DNA of 64,000 bases, from NCBI GenBank assembly GCA_037577475.1, contig CM075187.1, positions 27,453,810 through 27,517,809 on the forward strand. The letters are read 5' to 3'. Source of the stretch: Chaunax sp. Z400 (lineage: Eukaryota > Chordata > Actinopteri > Lophiiformes > Chaunacidae). The position numbers and the translations under genes are program-made. The notes below the pieces were generated by a model, which saw only the letters and a program-made list of their open reading frames with translations, made no database searches and was not told the origin of the DNA. Positions 11,391-24,000 of this stretch are shown here, one piece after another; positions within the stretch are counted from its first letter, which is position 1; each line of letters opens with the position of its first letter.

Positions 11391-11875
11391 AAAGCCAAGG
11401 GACTGAGAAATGACAGTAGAAAAACATCTTACCAGATAGTCTACTAACTTTCACTGAAGGTGATAAACTTCCAGTTATGTGATGGAATTCATGAAAGTTT
11501 GATACGTAGATCACTGTGATCATAAAAGATCATCAAAGAGTCGTCTGACTGATTTTCTAAAGTGCTCAAATTCAGACAGTGTGTTTGAATCTTCTACATG
11601 TATGTACTTCTTTAATTTATTATAACTTCAGCAGTGATGGGTGAAAATATGTGACGTCACCAAAACAACTCTGGAACTGTTGAGGTGGGAGACCTGCAAC
11701 TGTTTTATCAGTAGGAACTGATAAAACTGTAATCCAACTTAACATTTTAGTGTTTGTCTTCATTATTTAAAATGTTAGAATGTTGCATAATAATAATATC
11801 ATCACAAAAACTGCAAACTTACATTGCAAAATGCTACTTTTAGCTTTTATGTAGTCAGCAACTTTATAAATGTTT

Positions 11876-12106
11876 AGAAGAAGAATCAGCTTTATTGGTC
11901 ACATACAATTATACACCGTAGTGAAATTCTCTCTCTGCATTTGACCCATCCCTGAGGAGCAGTGGGCTGCCTTTACGGCGCCCGGGGAGCAAAGTGGGGC
12001 TCAGTATCTTGCTCAAGGATACTTCGACATGTGGACTGGGGGAACTGGGGATCGAACCACCGACCTTCTGATAAGAGGAAGAACTTACCACCTAAGCCAC
12101 AGCCGT
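11876..12106 (-). mobile_element. tRNA-headed SINE, left copy
   Basis: On the minus strand it starts with a tRNA-like head containing an A-box-like gtggcttaggtgg and B-box ggttcgatcc, continues into a conserved body (gggatgggtcaaatgcagag) and ends aataaagctgattcttcttc. It lies within the inverted arm, so its partner is at 60848-61077. Confidence 0.8.
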
Positions 12107-12744
12107 ATGAGCTTGCAAGTAGAGATTTAGAAGAAAATCTATGCATGTGAAGACTTCTAAATGTTTTAATTCTGTGTTAAACAGTTTTTTAAAAAAAGCA
12201 ATAATGTGTTCTTTTTTTTTAGCTCTAGAGCTCCAGCTATGATTGACTGGATTTTAAATGTGTTTATTTAATTGCACCTTTTTCTATGAATGATTTCTCT
12301 TTTTTTATTGTTCTGTTTATACGTTTGTTTAAATTGTGCCTTATCAAAATCAAAGTAACTGTATTTCCTGTAAATATGAGGAGTATAACTTCTCAACTCT
12401 GGACTTTAAATGTTTATTAGATTAAATGTCCATGTATAAATTCAATTGGGGGTCCTTGTTTTTTGTTGTTTTGTCAAAATCAATACAGCTCCAAGGGGCT
12501 TAAAGAGTACTAATAATATTAAAAATATTTTATAATAATCATTCAGAAGTTAAGTACAGATTAATTTACTCCAGCTGTCTAAAAACACAAAAAACATTTA
12601 AAAAAAACTGCAGTTGGAGAGAAATGAGGTCAGTAAGACTGAGTCTGTAGGAAAAACATGTAATTCCTGTACATTCCTCTAGATGGTGGGGTTGTCTCAG
12701 CACCGCTTATAACAGGAGGGTATGTTTCAAACAGCAATCAGATC

Positions 12745-13075
12745 GATTGATATCCCCGATCAGTCTGATTGATTTCCCCTGTCTGATTGATTGATTTCCC
12801 CTATCAGTCTGATTGATTTCCCCTGTCTGATTGATTGATTTCCCCTATCAGTCCGATTGATATCCCCTATCTGATTGATTGATACCCCCTATCAGATTGA
12901 TTAATTTCCCCTATCTGATTGATTGATATCCCCTATCAGATTGATTGATTTCCCCTATCTGATTGATTGATACCCCTGTCTGATTGATTGATTTCCCCTA
13001 TCAGATTGATATATTTCCCCTATCAGATTGATTGATTTCCCCTATCAGATTGATTGATTTTCCCTATCAGTCTGA
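12745..13075. repeat. 22-bp minisatellite (gattgatttcccctatcagt)
   Basis: About 15 imperfect units with alternating gatttcccct and gatatcccct. The array starts where similarity to the right arm ends; the right arm keeps a single unit (54640-54660). Confidence 0.9.
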
Positions 13076-13311
13076 TTGGAAATCTTGTGTACTCTTTTAA
13101 TTGCTGGGGTAGACTCAGTGGGGGAAAGGAGTTGCTTTTTGATACTGTGGAAATTAATTTTGTATAACGGCTTGATAATAACAGTGGTTGTGTTCGTGCT
13201 TACAAGAGAGCTGTTTGTTTTTATTTACAGTTATGCTGTATTTATGAACTTTCTTACTCAAGTAATTACCGAAAATAAAACAAAAAATGAAAAGTTAAAA
13301 AAAAATAGAGG

Positions 13312-13600
13312 AGCCACATTTTTTACAGAGGGGTCAACTATATGTCCAACATTCATGCACATTTCCTTAGTCAGTAAGATGTATACACAGAATATTTCAC
13401 CAGTCATTCATTGTTTGCTGTTGGCTCCATAGCTTTTAGAAAAGACACACATAATCAAATATATTATGCAAATTGTGCCTTTTTCAAGTGCATTTTGTAC
13501 ATCAAAAAAGTTTAGCAATTATTGAATTTTAAACTAGGATGCATAAATAAATATAAAACATAAGACACTTTTTCCAATTATGTAATCCATAAAAAATCCA
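13312..13600. repeat. Direct repeat copy B of 300-bp segment
   Basis: Second, somewhat diverged copy of 11085-11390, lying between the left inverted arm and the niban2 promoter. Confidence 0.85.
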
Positions 13601-13789
13601 ATTATTGTACCTATAATTGTATTGGCAGTGTGGAAAACATTTGGAAACACACTTTAAAGTGGTATGCAGAGAGCAAAATATTACAGACAGTATCTAGAAG
13701 TAAACCTAAAAAAGGAATAAAGAGACCTGTCATGACATAATTATTATTCATTTCCCCTACGTGACTTGAACGCACCACCGGGGAGTCGT

Positions 13790-14029
13790 CCTACTTTAAA
13801 GAGGGTGTGTCTTTCTGGGAGAAGCAGCCGTCAGTTTCAGTCTCGACCGCCGTTTTTCTTCCCTCTGCCACCTGGGTATGAGTGTTAGTCGCCGCCCGTC
13901 TCTTCTAACTTCAGTCTCGTCAGGTTATGTCGGAGAGGACGTGAGAGAGTTTCTACGGGAGGATTTCCTGCGTTTGTCTTTAACACCAGTGGTAGACCAG
14001 TAGAGTCGGACTTTTCACTTTCATCCACT
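13790..14029 (+). promoter_or_regulatory. niban2: niban2 5' leader and probable promoter-proximal region
   Basis: This is a locally GC- and CpG-richer stretch just upstream of the start codon in otherwise AT-rich sequence. The transcription start cannot be placed exactly. No convincing TATA box is visible, and a cctacgtgac motif lies near 13757. The leader holds two upstream reading frames described separately. Confidence 0.5.
13878..14003 (+). other. Upstream ORF of 41 codons in niban2 leader
   Basis: ATG 13878 runs to TAG 14001-14003, 26 nt before the main ATG and in another frame. The start context is moderate (ggtatga). A second, 5-codon uORF (13927-13944) is nested in a different frame. 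If the leader starts upstream of 13878 these would tend to lower or condition translation of niban2. The peptide matches nothing I recognise. Confidence 0.5.
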
Positions 14030-14084
14030 ATGGGGGACGTGGTTTCCAGTCACCTGGATGAAGCCAAGCGGGAGATTATATCAG
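14030..14084 (+). CDS. niban2: niban2 coding exon 1
   Basis: It encodes residues 1-18 plus one base (MGDVVSSHLDEAKREIIS). The donor is gtgagc at 14085. The exon is followed by a 17-kb first intron. Confidence 0.92.
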
Positions 14085-17000
14085 GTGAGCAGCGTTTTTT
14101 TTTTCTTTTGGAGGATTGTTTGGTGCCTACTATTAGGGCGTTGTGCCACACGTGCGTTTTTACGCAGCGTCCACAGACTTTCTGAATGTTTCCACACAAT
14201 TTAAGAGATCGTAGATTGAGACTAATGTCACTGTGACTGGCTCTTCTTACTGTTATTTTAATTTTACTGACCAAAGTGTCTTGTTTAATCTCCTGTGGTA
14301 CTGCCACAGTAAACATGAGGTGGTGTGGATACAAGCTTGGCAGTGGACACTTTTTAAACCACTGGACCATAAGTGATCAATCTCCTCAACACGTCTGCAT
14401 ATCATTATAAGGAGACATGAAGACTCCCATAAAACCTGCACAGATCAGGATAATTCGCTGCTTATTTCATTCGTCATGATAATTTATGTAAAGTTTCATG
14501 TGTCTCAGAGTTTCCCCAATAACTTGTCCTAAAGCTTTCCTCTAAGAACTTTTCATTCTGTTAGAAATAATTGTCCTCTGTGGAAATTTATTGTGTTTCT
14601 TAAATTTTATTGCAATGAAAATGGTTTAATCCTGACTTGGATTGCGTCTCCAACCACCTCCTTTACTTCTCAAACTGAGATGGGAGGGAACCCTGGAAAG
14701 ATGGAGGCTGTGCCTTCATCAGCCTCACCCATTATAGATGACATGTGGCCTGTTAGAGCTTGTTCAGGTGTAGGTAAAGTCACAGTCACAGTCCTGTGTT
14801 GACTGGTGGATAAGGTACATTGTGTACAGGAGGGAACATGATAATCCTCACTGGGTATGGAAGCCTGTAGATCCAGATATGTCAGAACTAATGAAACTAT
14901 AAATCAGACTAGTGGTGATGAGTGAAGGGTAAAAACTACTCAAAACTGAAAGGACATACCGACTGTGATCAGTTGATATTTCAGAAATGTTAGTCCAGGA
15001 TCTTAAATACCTCCTTAAATACCTAAAGGGTAACATTAGCATCCAACAACCTCCTAGCTAACATTTCTCGTTTTTCTTTACGTCAAGGCTTAAATAAATG
15101 TGTCCAAAATGTTTGCTGATATTTTAGAATTCATTTCCTTTCTTATAATATTATGTAACAATATGTTAGCTAGGAAGTGGTCGAATGCTAACATAATGTC
15201 ATATTGCTGTGTTTTAGGTTAAAAGTCGAATACACGCAAAGAAAGATACTCATAGTTATTATTTCAAGGCCTCCTGATTGATCAGCTGCTGAAAACACAA
15301 TACATGATGAAAATCTGGTAGAACACTGGAACATTTGTTGGATAAAAGTTTTTATTTGATAACCCATTAGCTAAAACAGACAATGTTAGCATTCAACGAC
15401 CTCCTAGCTAACATTTCCGGTCGATTAAATCCAGTTTGTTTCACTGCAAGGCTTAAATATATGTGTCCAAGATGTTCGCTGATATTTCAGAATTAATTTA
15501 CGCCTTTTGCCATTGTATTATGTAACAAAATGTTAGCTAGGAAGTGGTTGAATGCTAACGTTAGTTGTTATCTAACGGTGGCTAACAGGTAACAAAATAT
15601 ATTTTAGCTTAAAATATGTCCCGATGTTCCTTTCTTGATATTTGACATTTGAGCTTCCCACAATGAGGGTGACGTCAGAGGAAAATGGCCGCCATGTGAA
15701 TAAGGTCTATGGGCCTTCTTTTTTCTTCTTCTCAATTTAAGCTTCATTTAAACAGTTCCAGAGGAAGATTAGTTAGTTATGTGATTGAGTGAGCACCTAT
15801 CCGGGGTTTGAACGAGGCCCCACCTTCCATTGCTGAATCCAGATCGCATCATACATTCATTGGCAAAGCTTTCAACTGTGAGCCCCGTGTTTATTGTGTG
15901 GAATTTTAATCACCATCGAGTAAATTATCTCAGGGAAAATATTAAAAGCTGCTATGTGTGTACTGTACCTGATAGGAGTGTAAATATATGCATGCAGACA
16001 ATGGGAGGAACTGGGAGGTCAATAAGGGCGTAAAGCTCAATTCTGCCCTGCAGCCTTAAGGGTTGATCCGATCCTGCCAACGTCTACAGATTGTGCAATT
16101 CTTTATTTTCAGAATCATGCAGGCAAAATAATGACCTCATCCCATTTTAACTGATTGTCTAATGGATTTCTTAGACCCCGCACATCAACTGACCCTCCTG
16201 TGCTGAACTGACTTTCCACCCTTGATTTCTTCGTAAAGTCTTCCAGTACATACTGCTGACTACTACTTGTTAGGAGGAAACGGAGAGAGATGTGTAACAG
16301 GCCACATTTCTTTAATGCCTTGAGTGACCTGTTCAGAGTGAGGCATGCACACACACAGGAATCAGTTGTGGAATCTGAGGAATGCATGAAAAAGCGTATG
16401 TGGCTGGATGGAAACCTCCTCCAGGCCTTGAGCTGCACAGCGAGCGCCTTACAGTCTCTGCAGCCAAGACGAGCCCAGTGCCTGGCTGCCTTCAAGGGAA
16501 GTGCCTGCATTTATCATTAAAACACTCACTCATTCAGCTCATTCCTCAGGCTCCGAGAAGGCGATAAACCACTGTGTCAGAGATCAAACTGGTAAAATAC
16601 ATTTTGTGGACATGAGGTAATCATAGACGGCTTCAGTGCTTGGTGCCATTGTATTAAGGTGATGATTCACAGTCAGCTGATGATTGGTTATCATGTCACT
16701 GTTAGAAAAGCCTTGCTTTGATTGCTGATAAAAACTGTGGGAGTGCCTGAGAGGAGTCCTATGTAACCAACCAACATCGTGTTCGACGTTCCTCATAACC
16801 TCCAGAATGAGGTCAGCTTTGGAGGGAGATGTGGGGGTGTGTGAAGGGTGGAAATCACCCAGATCACATGGCTAACCTCTCATTTCCTCTTTGGAGACTG
16901 GATTGAGTGCACATGTTCACTCAAGTTCAGCTCATGCATGTACACATAAATATGGAGAAGCTGCATTGGGGCTTTTATTGAGGGTCAGCATCGATAATTG

Positions 17001-20000
17001 ACCTGTCAGTGTTTCATGTAGATCAGCCATGTTTGTTTGTCTGTTTGCACAAGTCAAAAAGTTATTCAAGATTGTAACTATGGAGGGAGGGGTCCAGGGC
17101 CCTCAGAGAGTTGAATAGATTTTCAGGCAGATCCTCGAGTTTTTTTTTTGCTCCTGTTAACATTGTTAGACGGGACATTTTCTCACAGTTTCATGAATTT
17201 CTAAAAAAATAAGCTATAAGTGTTGTTGGGAGAAAAAAAATCAAGCATTTATTTATGTAGTAATATTATAAATATGAGTCAGTGTGGATCCAAATAATCC
17301 AGGAGACCAAAATACAAATTTGACATGTTTTTTTAAACATTTTCTACTTTCCACAGCATTAAGAATATCAAAAATAATAAATAGCTTTAAGATAAGATAA
17401 CACTTTATTGTCCGTTCACATGGAGAGTTGTCTTGCAACACAAGCTCCAACATTCCTCAGTGCCATAGACATAGAATCCATAAAATACATAGAGTTTGAG
17501 CCTAGAGTTTGATCTATCTGTGATTAGCTTATCAGTGTGGATTTGGGTGCAGATCCAGGTTTAAAATGCGTGCTCGCCTGCAGAGCAAATCATGCACTCC
17601 TTGAACCACTGTCTGGCCAATCACAGCTGGTCCCTGCACTGTATTGCCTTTCCTAAAAGTTCCTGGATACAGTCCAGGAACATTGTGTCAAACTAAAATA
17701 CAACAGATACCAGACGGATGAAAAGAAAATGAAATGTCAGCTCATCACCAGCGCAGTCATATTCCATTTGGCCAGAGAGACGTGTCCAATAAACACAGAT
17801 TAATGAAGACTTCAGGAACACTGTTAGCACACTGGACAAAAGATCAGTTTAGTTTGTTGCAAAGGTTTGAACATTAGCAGGAATGTAGCACAGCATGGAC
17901 GTGAAGCAGGGTTCTGTTCATGTGAAAGTGAAATACAAATCAATGAATAAACGTGATCTCACTATTGATCTAATAGCTGATAACTTCCATACCATACCTC
18001 AACCTCTATTCCAGTAGTCTTGTGAACACTCTTGTGGGACCCCTTGGTGGATTAATTGAATTAATCTCCGTTAAGTTATACATTTTATTTTCATAATTGT
18101 GACTCATTATGCGTGATAATAAAGGGAGAATATTGTCCTTCCAACAGAGTGCAATGCATTTGCTATAATGGCTGTTATTAAGTTAAAAGGTGTGGGTTTA
18201 TGTACTCCAATTATTATAGTCAGGGTCTCTATATTTGTTCTAATGGAGATCACAGAAACCCACATCTAATCCCCCAAACAGAGTTCCCTTATGAAGTCTC
18301 ACATAAAGCCTGCTGCCTTGGTCAGTGGGTGAGGGGCCAGGAAACAGGAAATCCCTAACACAGTGTAATTTTCCCTGCCTCTGTTATGTCTCTCGGGGGA
18401 GTGTTGGGTGGCCAACAGGCTGGCACTGTGTGACCTGGCCGGGCGTGTCACTCTCACCTTCAGCACACACCCTCCTCAGCACAGAGGCTTGTTTAAAACA
18501 GGTTCAGATGGCGGAAATACCTGCTGTGGGACCCCACATTACAACACACACACACTTGTGTTGGAGCAGGTCTGAGGGGAGGAATGATCTCATTGGGTAA
18601 ACTTCAACAACCAGAGGAACAGAATGTTTGAGGGGAGGTTAGGTCCCAATAAAACCCAGAGATCATTTACTGTAAATGCTTGCTGTATCTTTTGTACATG
18701 CAGATTTCATTACAGGACTGTAAACCAAAAAGAGGTTTTCCTGCTCAGGGTTCTAAGACAAGTTTCAGAATACATGAACATCAGCTAGCATTGTATTTTA
18801 ATAATGATGTCATATTTTCACCTCATAAAGTTGACATTGCCAATGGGTTGCTTGTATATACCATCTGTTTTCAATTCCAAACATCTCTGTCTGCTTCGCA
18901 GCTAAATGCTCCACTATGTTCACCAGCAAATGTCTGTCTCTTTGAATCCGGCCAGATAGTGCGCTATGGTACCATCAACTATTATTTATTTTTGTAGTCA
19001 AAAAAAACCACCTACATGCTGCTGCTGCTACTGTAAACAAGGTACATGAGCGTTGAGTTTGTGGGCAGGAAACCCAAAAAAATGCACTAAATATGGTAGC
19101 CTGGAATCTGAAGTCAGCCCAGGCCAATCTCCACACATCACAACAGACCACATACACAGTAACTGTTTAGTTTCTGTTTTTTACATTTTAAAACCATCCC
19201 AAATATTTAAAAACGTCTTGATCAGTGAGCTGAGGATGATCCTGATGCTAACCACGCCTCTTTCATGAGCATATCTGCAGAGTTGGGAAGGATACTCTTG
19301 AAATGTAATGGGTTACATGTTATTAGTTTCTCTGTTACAATTAGGAATACACCGATCGGGTATCGGTCTGATACTGAGCTTGTGTACTCCTAATCTGACA
19401 CTAGCATTAACGATACCACTTTACAACAATGTAACATTAACTTCTGTTAGTTGAGCAGGTAGGCGGAGGCAGAACTGTGTCAGCAGTGTGGAAGCATTTT
19501 AATGTAAGCGATGACAACAGAAGTAAAGCAGACTGCAGCTCTGCTACACTGTCGAGAGGAAGTGTGAAAAATACACCTGAAGAACCAGCACAGCACTGAG
19601 TTCAGGGAGTTTGCTAATGCTAGCAGCAAGCTAACAGCTACAACCAACTTGGGATTTCATTGTATTTGCATTGCACTAGAGCCCAAGTATGATATTCCCA
19701 GCCATCACTAATACCAAAGCTGCACGACTCCTTGAAAAAGCAGCTGCCTGTTGCACAATGTTTCAGACTTTACCACGAATGTTTGGACTAGCATTGTTAG
19801 CCTAATGTCACTCATCAGTTTAACTGCGCAATGGATTGATGAGGATTTTACTCCGCAGAGAGTCATCTGCCATGCAATGCAGTTTTGGGATTTGCATACT
19901 AGCCAAGCACTAGCAGGTGCATTGGATGATATGCAGTATTCGATATTGAATAAAAAAATATAGTGATATTTTCTGGGACTTGTTGATCATTAAAATGCAC

Positions 20001-20992
20001 CAAAGTACTGAGGCAGATTGATTGTATGTGAAAACCTGATTCTGATTCCCATGTCTTACATACATGTGTTGTATGTACCTTTGGAATGGGCCTTGAGATG
20101 ACTTTTGTTGTGATTTGGTGCTATGTAAATAAAATTGACTTGACTTGACCTGACAGATCAGTCTAAGTTGATTATTCAGCATTGACAGGATATCTTGCAA
20201 ACGCAATCGTCCAAATTCTCTGATGCATGTTTTTAAGAACCCAATATTTTCCTGTCACTAGCCCTAATCTATTGAAAGAAACAAACATGTGATACATGAA
20301 ATTACTTCTTAAAGTACTCAAAACCAAAACATCATCAATAACCAAACATAATTTGTCTTTGATATTTAATATACTGATCAACAGTTAAACGGATATTTTT
20401 TTTAATGTCATGCCATCCTGTTCATATTACATATCAAAGGTAAATTATGGTTCACATCTTTATTCACCCTTTAGCCATACAGAAAAATCATTTTTGTGCA
20501 GATCAGTGGTTTTTGCCTTCGTGTTTACAAGTCAGAAAGTGTGGATGGTGAGACAGAGAACAACAATAATCACTACCATGTGTGACCACCTCCAGCATTT
20601 ATCACTACTTTACACCTCCTGAATGGATAAGACTTTAATCTGGACTTGTAGGATGACATGTCACAGCACTGCAGGAAGAATGGCAAGTTTTTCATGTATT
20701 GCTGGATCAGGATCTCTCCGTCTCACCCGGTGATCCTGAACGTCCCACAGATGCTCTATTGGGTTGAGATCTGGTGAATATGTGGCCAAGGAAGGACAGT
20801 GACATTGTTCTGGTCCAGGTAGGCTACTCCTGACAGACATGAGCCACATGTGGTCTGACATTGTCATGCATGAAGGTGATGCCTGATTGCTGTATCCTGG
20901 AAAAGACATGTGGACCAAGGACCGTATTTCTGTGACGGATGGCTGCCGGTGTACCGTGAATGTGGACAAGTTCTGACCATCATCCATACGCA

Positions 20993-21051
<59 letters not shown>

Positions 21052-24000
21052 ACACACACCATGACATCACCGTCAAACGATCCACTTCCCGGATCTATAC
21101 GGCAGGATAGCGGTCCCTGCGGCGAAGATACAAACGCCAACAACCATCAGCTGTGTACAAGTTAAATCTGGACTTGTCACTAAATGTGATCTCCGTCCAC
21201 TGCAATCAGCCATAACATCTGGAACATGTGTGCTGCATGTGTCTGCAGAGTTCAGACCATCAGCATCATCAGCATCCCAACTGCCTGGTCACGTAAGTTT
21301 TTTCAGAAGTCGTGACATCAGTTGTTTCAGTAGGACATTAATTAGACCCAGGATTTTATTACCTTGATCAGTTCTTTTCAATCATACATAAAAAAAATCT
21401 CACCAACACCATCGTTTACTCTGAAATGCACCAATGACTGTTATTTCTATGTTATGACTAAATGATGGTTATTCATGATTTAACATGTTTGGTTGTGGGT
21501 ACTTTAAAAAGTCTATTCAGTGAATCACATGATTGTTTCAGTAGAGTAGGGCTAGTGAATAGAAATTACAGGGTTTTTAAAATGATGCGTTTCCATTGTT
21601 GATCAGTATATGAACAGGACTGTATGAAACCCTGCAAAATGATGTTTTTACTGTTCAGTATATTTTGGTATTTATTACTGTAACTTAGATGTAAAGTTCA
21701 ACAGTTGTCCAGTTTCAAATTTGACTCTATGTGGACAGAGCTAATCATTAGGATCATGTAAGTGTTTCCAGTAGGTTTTTACCAGACTTTCAGTCTCGCA
21801 TCAGGTCCCGATCAGCACTAATGATCCACCTTTATGAGCCAAGAAAAAACCTGGAGCAGAGCGTTGAAGTTTCCCTGCTGGCTGATGGGAACTCTAAACA
21901 CTGCTGCAGAGAAAAACTGAACAGATCTGAAGCCTCTGCCTCTAATTAAATCTGTATGCGCGTTTAACTAAATCTGCTTTCATTTGGTGCCCTCCATCCT
22001 TGTACAACCCACCACCCCTCTTGTTTCTAACGGGAACACAGTCTAAATTTATGAGTCAGACTATGGGTCTATCTCAGTGGAATGTTTTTGTTAAGGCACT
22101 GTGGAGAAATGAGGAGGGGGTTGGGGTTTGTACGTCTATTTAAGCAGTCACTGAACTCAAGTCACCTCTGTGATCACAGCTCTATGATGTGCTAAAACTG
22201 CTGCGCTGACATTGATCATGAGATGAGGTGCCATGTATATGATTAGATTAGATTACCACGGCAGTGGAAGACAACACAGCAGTCCTCATCAGTAGAGCTG
22301 ATCGCTGGCCTCAGCACTGGAGAGGCTCTCTGGACAATTAGTCTGCTGGTTGCTGCACAACAAAGTCAGCTAGACTCACAGCAGAAGCCACAGCTGATGT
22401 GTTCTTACAATCTCTAAATGTGACTCATTTAATGACTACAGATTTCCTCAGTCTCTACAGAGCTGTGGAGTGTCTGTCTCAGACTGATTTTTTTACCACT
22501 GTAAATGTTACTTACTGAGTTTTAGTGATGTGTTCAATGTCTCCAAAAGTGGAAACAGTTTAGATTCCTGGATAATATAACTATTCTAGTGCAGGGGTTC
22601 CCCAAAAATGTCACACCGACCCCCAAAATAACGGTGCCAGAGACTCACGACCCTCACTGGCCCCAGAGGTGTTTGACGCAACATTAAGCGCACACACACT
22701 AATAGGCTTATCCAAACACATTTTTTATTTGGTTGGTTACATGGTTTTATTTCAAATTGAACTACCATTTATTGGATGGATTTCCAAGAGATTTTGTGGA
22801 CAAACAGGAAAATAACTCGTTAAGTTTTGGGACGGATCAGGGAAACTGTGGTTTTCATGACCGCTGTCTTCTGTGAGCTTTGTTTTCACAGTCTTCTCTC
22901 TTTTTAGAGCACATCATGTGACGTTACTTTTCTTCGACTCTGCCTATTTCTCCGTTATTTGCCCCATGTAGTCTTGTATCTTAAAGTCACTAAGCCCTGC
23001 TGCTGTACAGAGCTCTGGTCACTCGGTTATTCAAAATATCACCTCATTATTGAGATTACAAACAGGTCAGTATGCTTGCTTTAGAGTGAGTAGATAATAG
23101 GTTTATACTATTGCCATCAGTTCATTTTGTTTCTGAGAAAGCAGGTCTTTTCCTGCAACAACACACATCACCATAGATACTAAATTCCCTTAAACTGTCC
23201 CAGAGTTTGAAAGCGAACAGATTCAAAGGAACTGTTATCATTGGGTATGTACATGTGTGAGCTTTAGCACAGCTCACACATCACAGCTCACTGACAGCAG
23301 CACAGTAACAGATATAATATTTGTTCATGACCGTGGGAACAGGTCTGTGATTAGAACAGCTAGTTTCCCATTTTGCATGCATCTCATCATGGCCCTGTTT
23401 TTACATATAGAACTAGCTCAGGAGTCATTGTCGACATAAATGTATGAAATCTGCACCGTTAACTGGTGATTTGTACAAACCTGTTTCCATAAAGTTGGAC
23501 AGGGTCTTGTTTACCAAGTGTTGCATCACCTCTTCTTTTGACAACACTCTGTCAGCATTTGGGAACTGAGGAGAACAATTGCTGTCATTTTGAAAGTGGA
23601 ATGTTTCCCATTCTTGCCTGATGTAGAGTGTGTCCACTACAGAATCCTGTCTGTTTTTAATGCAGTGATGTCCACTACAGAATCCTGTCTGTTTTTAATG
23701 TAGTGATGTCCCTACAGAATCCTGTCTGTTTTTAATACAGTGATCTCACTACAGAATCCTGTCTGTTTTTAATGCAGTGATGTCCACTACAGAATCCTGT
23801 CTGTTTTTAATACAGTGATGTCCACTACAGAATCCTGTCTGTTTTTAATGTAGTGATGTCCACTACAGAGTCCTGTCTGTTTTTAATGTAGTGATGTCCA
23901 CTACAGAATCCTGTCTGTTTTTAATGCAGTGATGTCCACTACAGAATCCTGTCTGTTTTTAATGCAGTGATGTCCACTACAGAATCCTGTCTGTTTTTAA

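Larger units (their letters stand above)
5915..12755 (+). repeat. Left arm of large inverted duplication
   Basis: Matches the right arm in reverse complement in four collinear blocks: 5915-6425 with 62590-63155; 9090-9985 with 61685-62580; 11275-12325 with 60630-61680; 12335-12755 with 54625-55055. Identity looks high throughout, with scattered substitutions and small indels. It contains the whole mini-vigilin gene. Confidence 0.9.

Noticed and set aside
11909..12150. Pairs of 60-62-codon ORFs on both strands (also at 60803-61044)
   Set aside because: They are frames within the tRNA-headed SINE, not genes.
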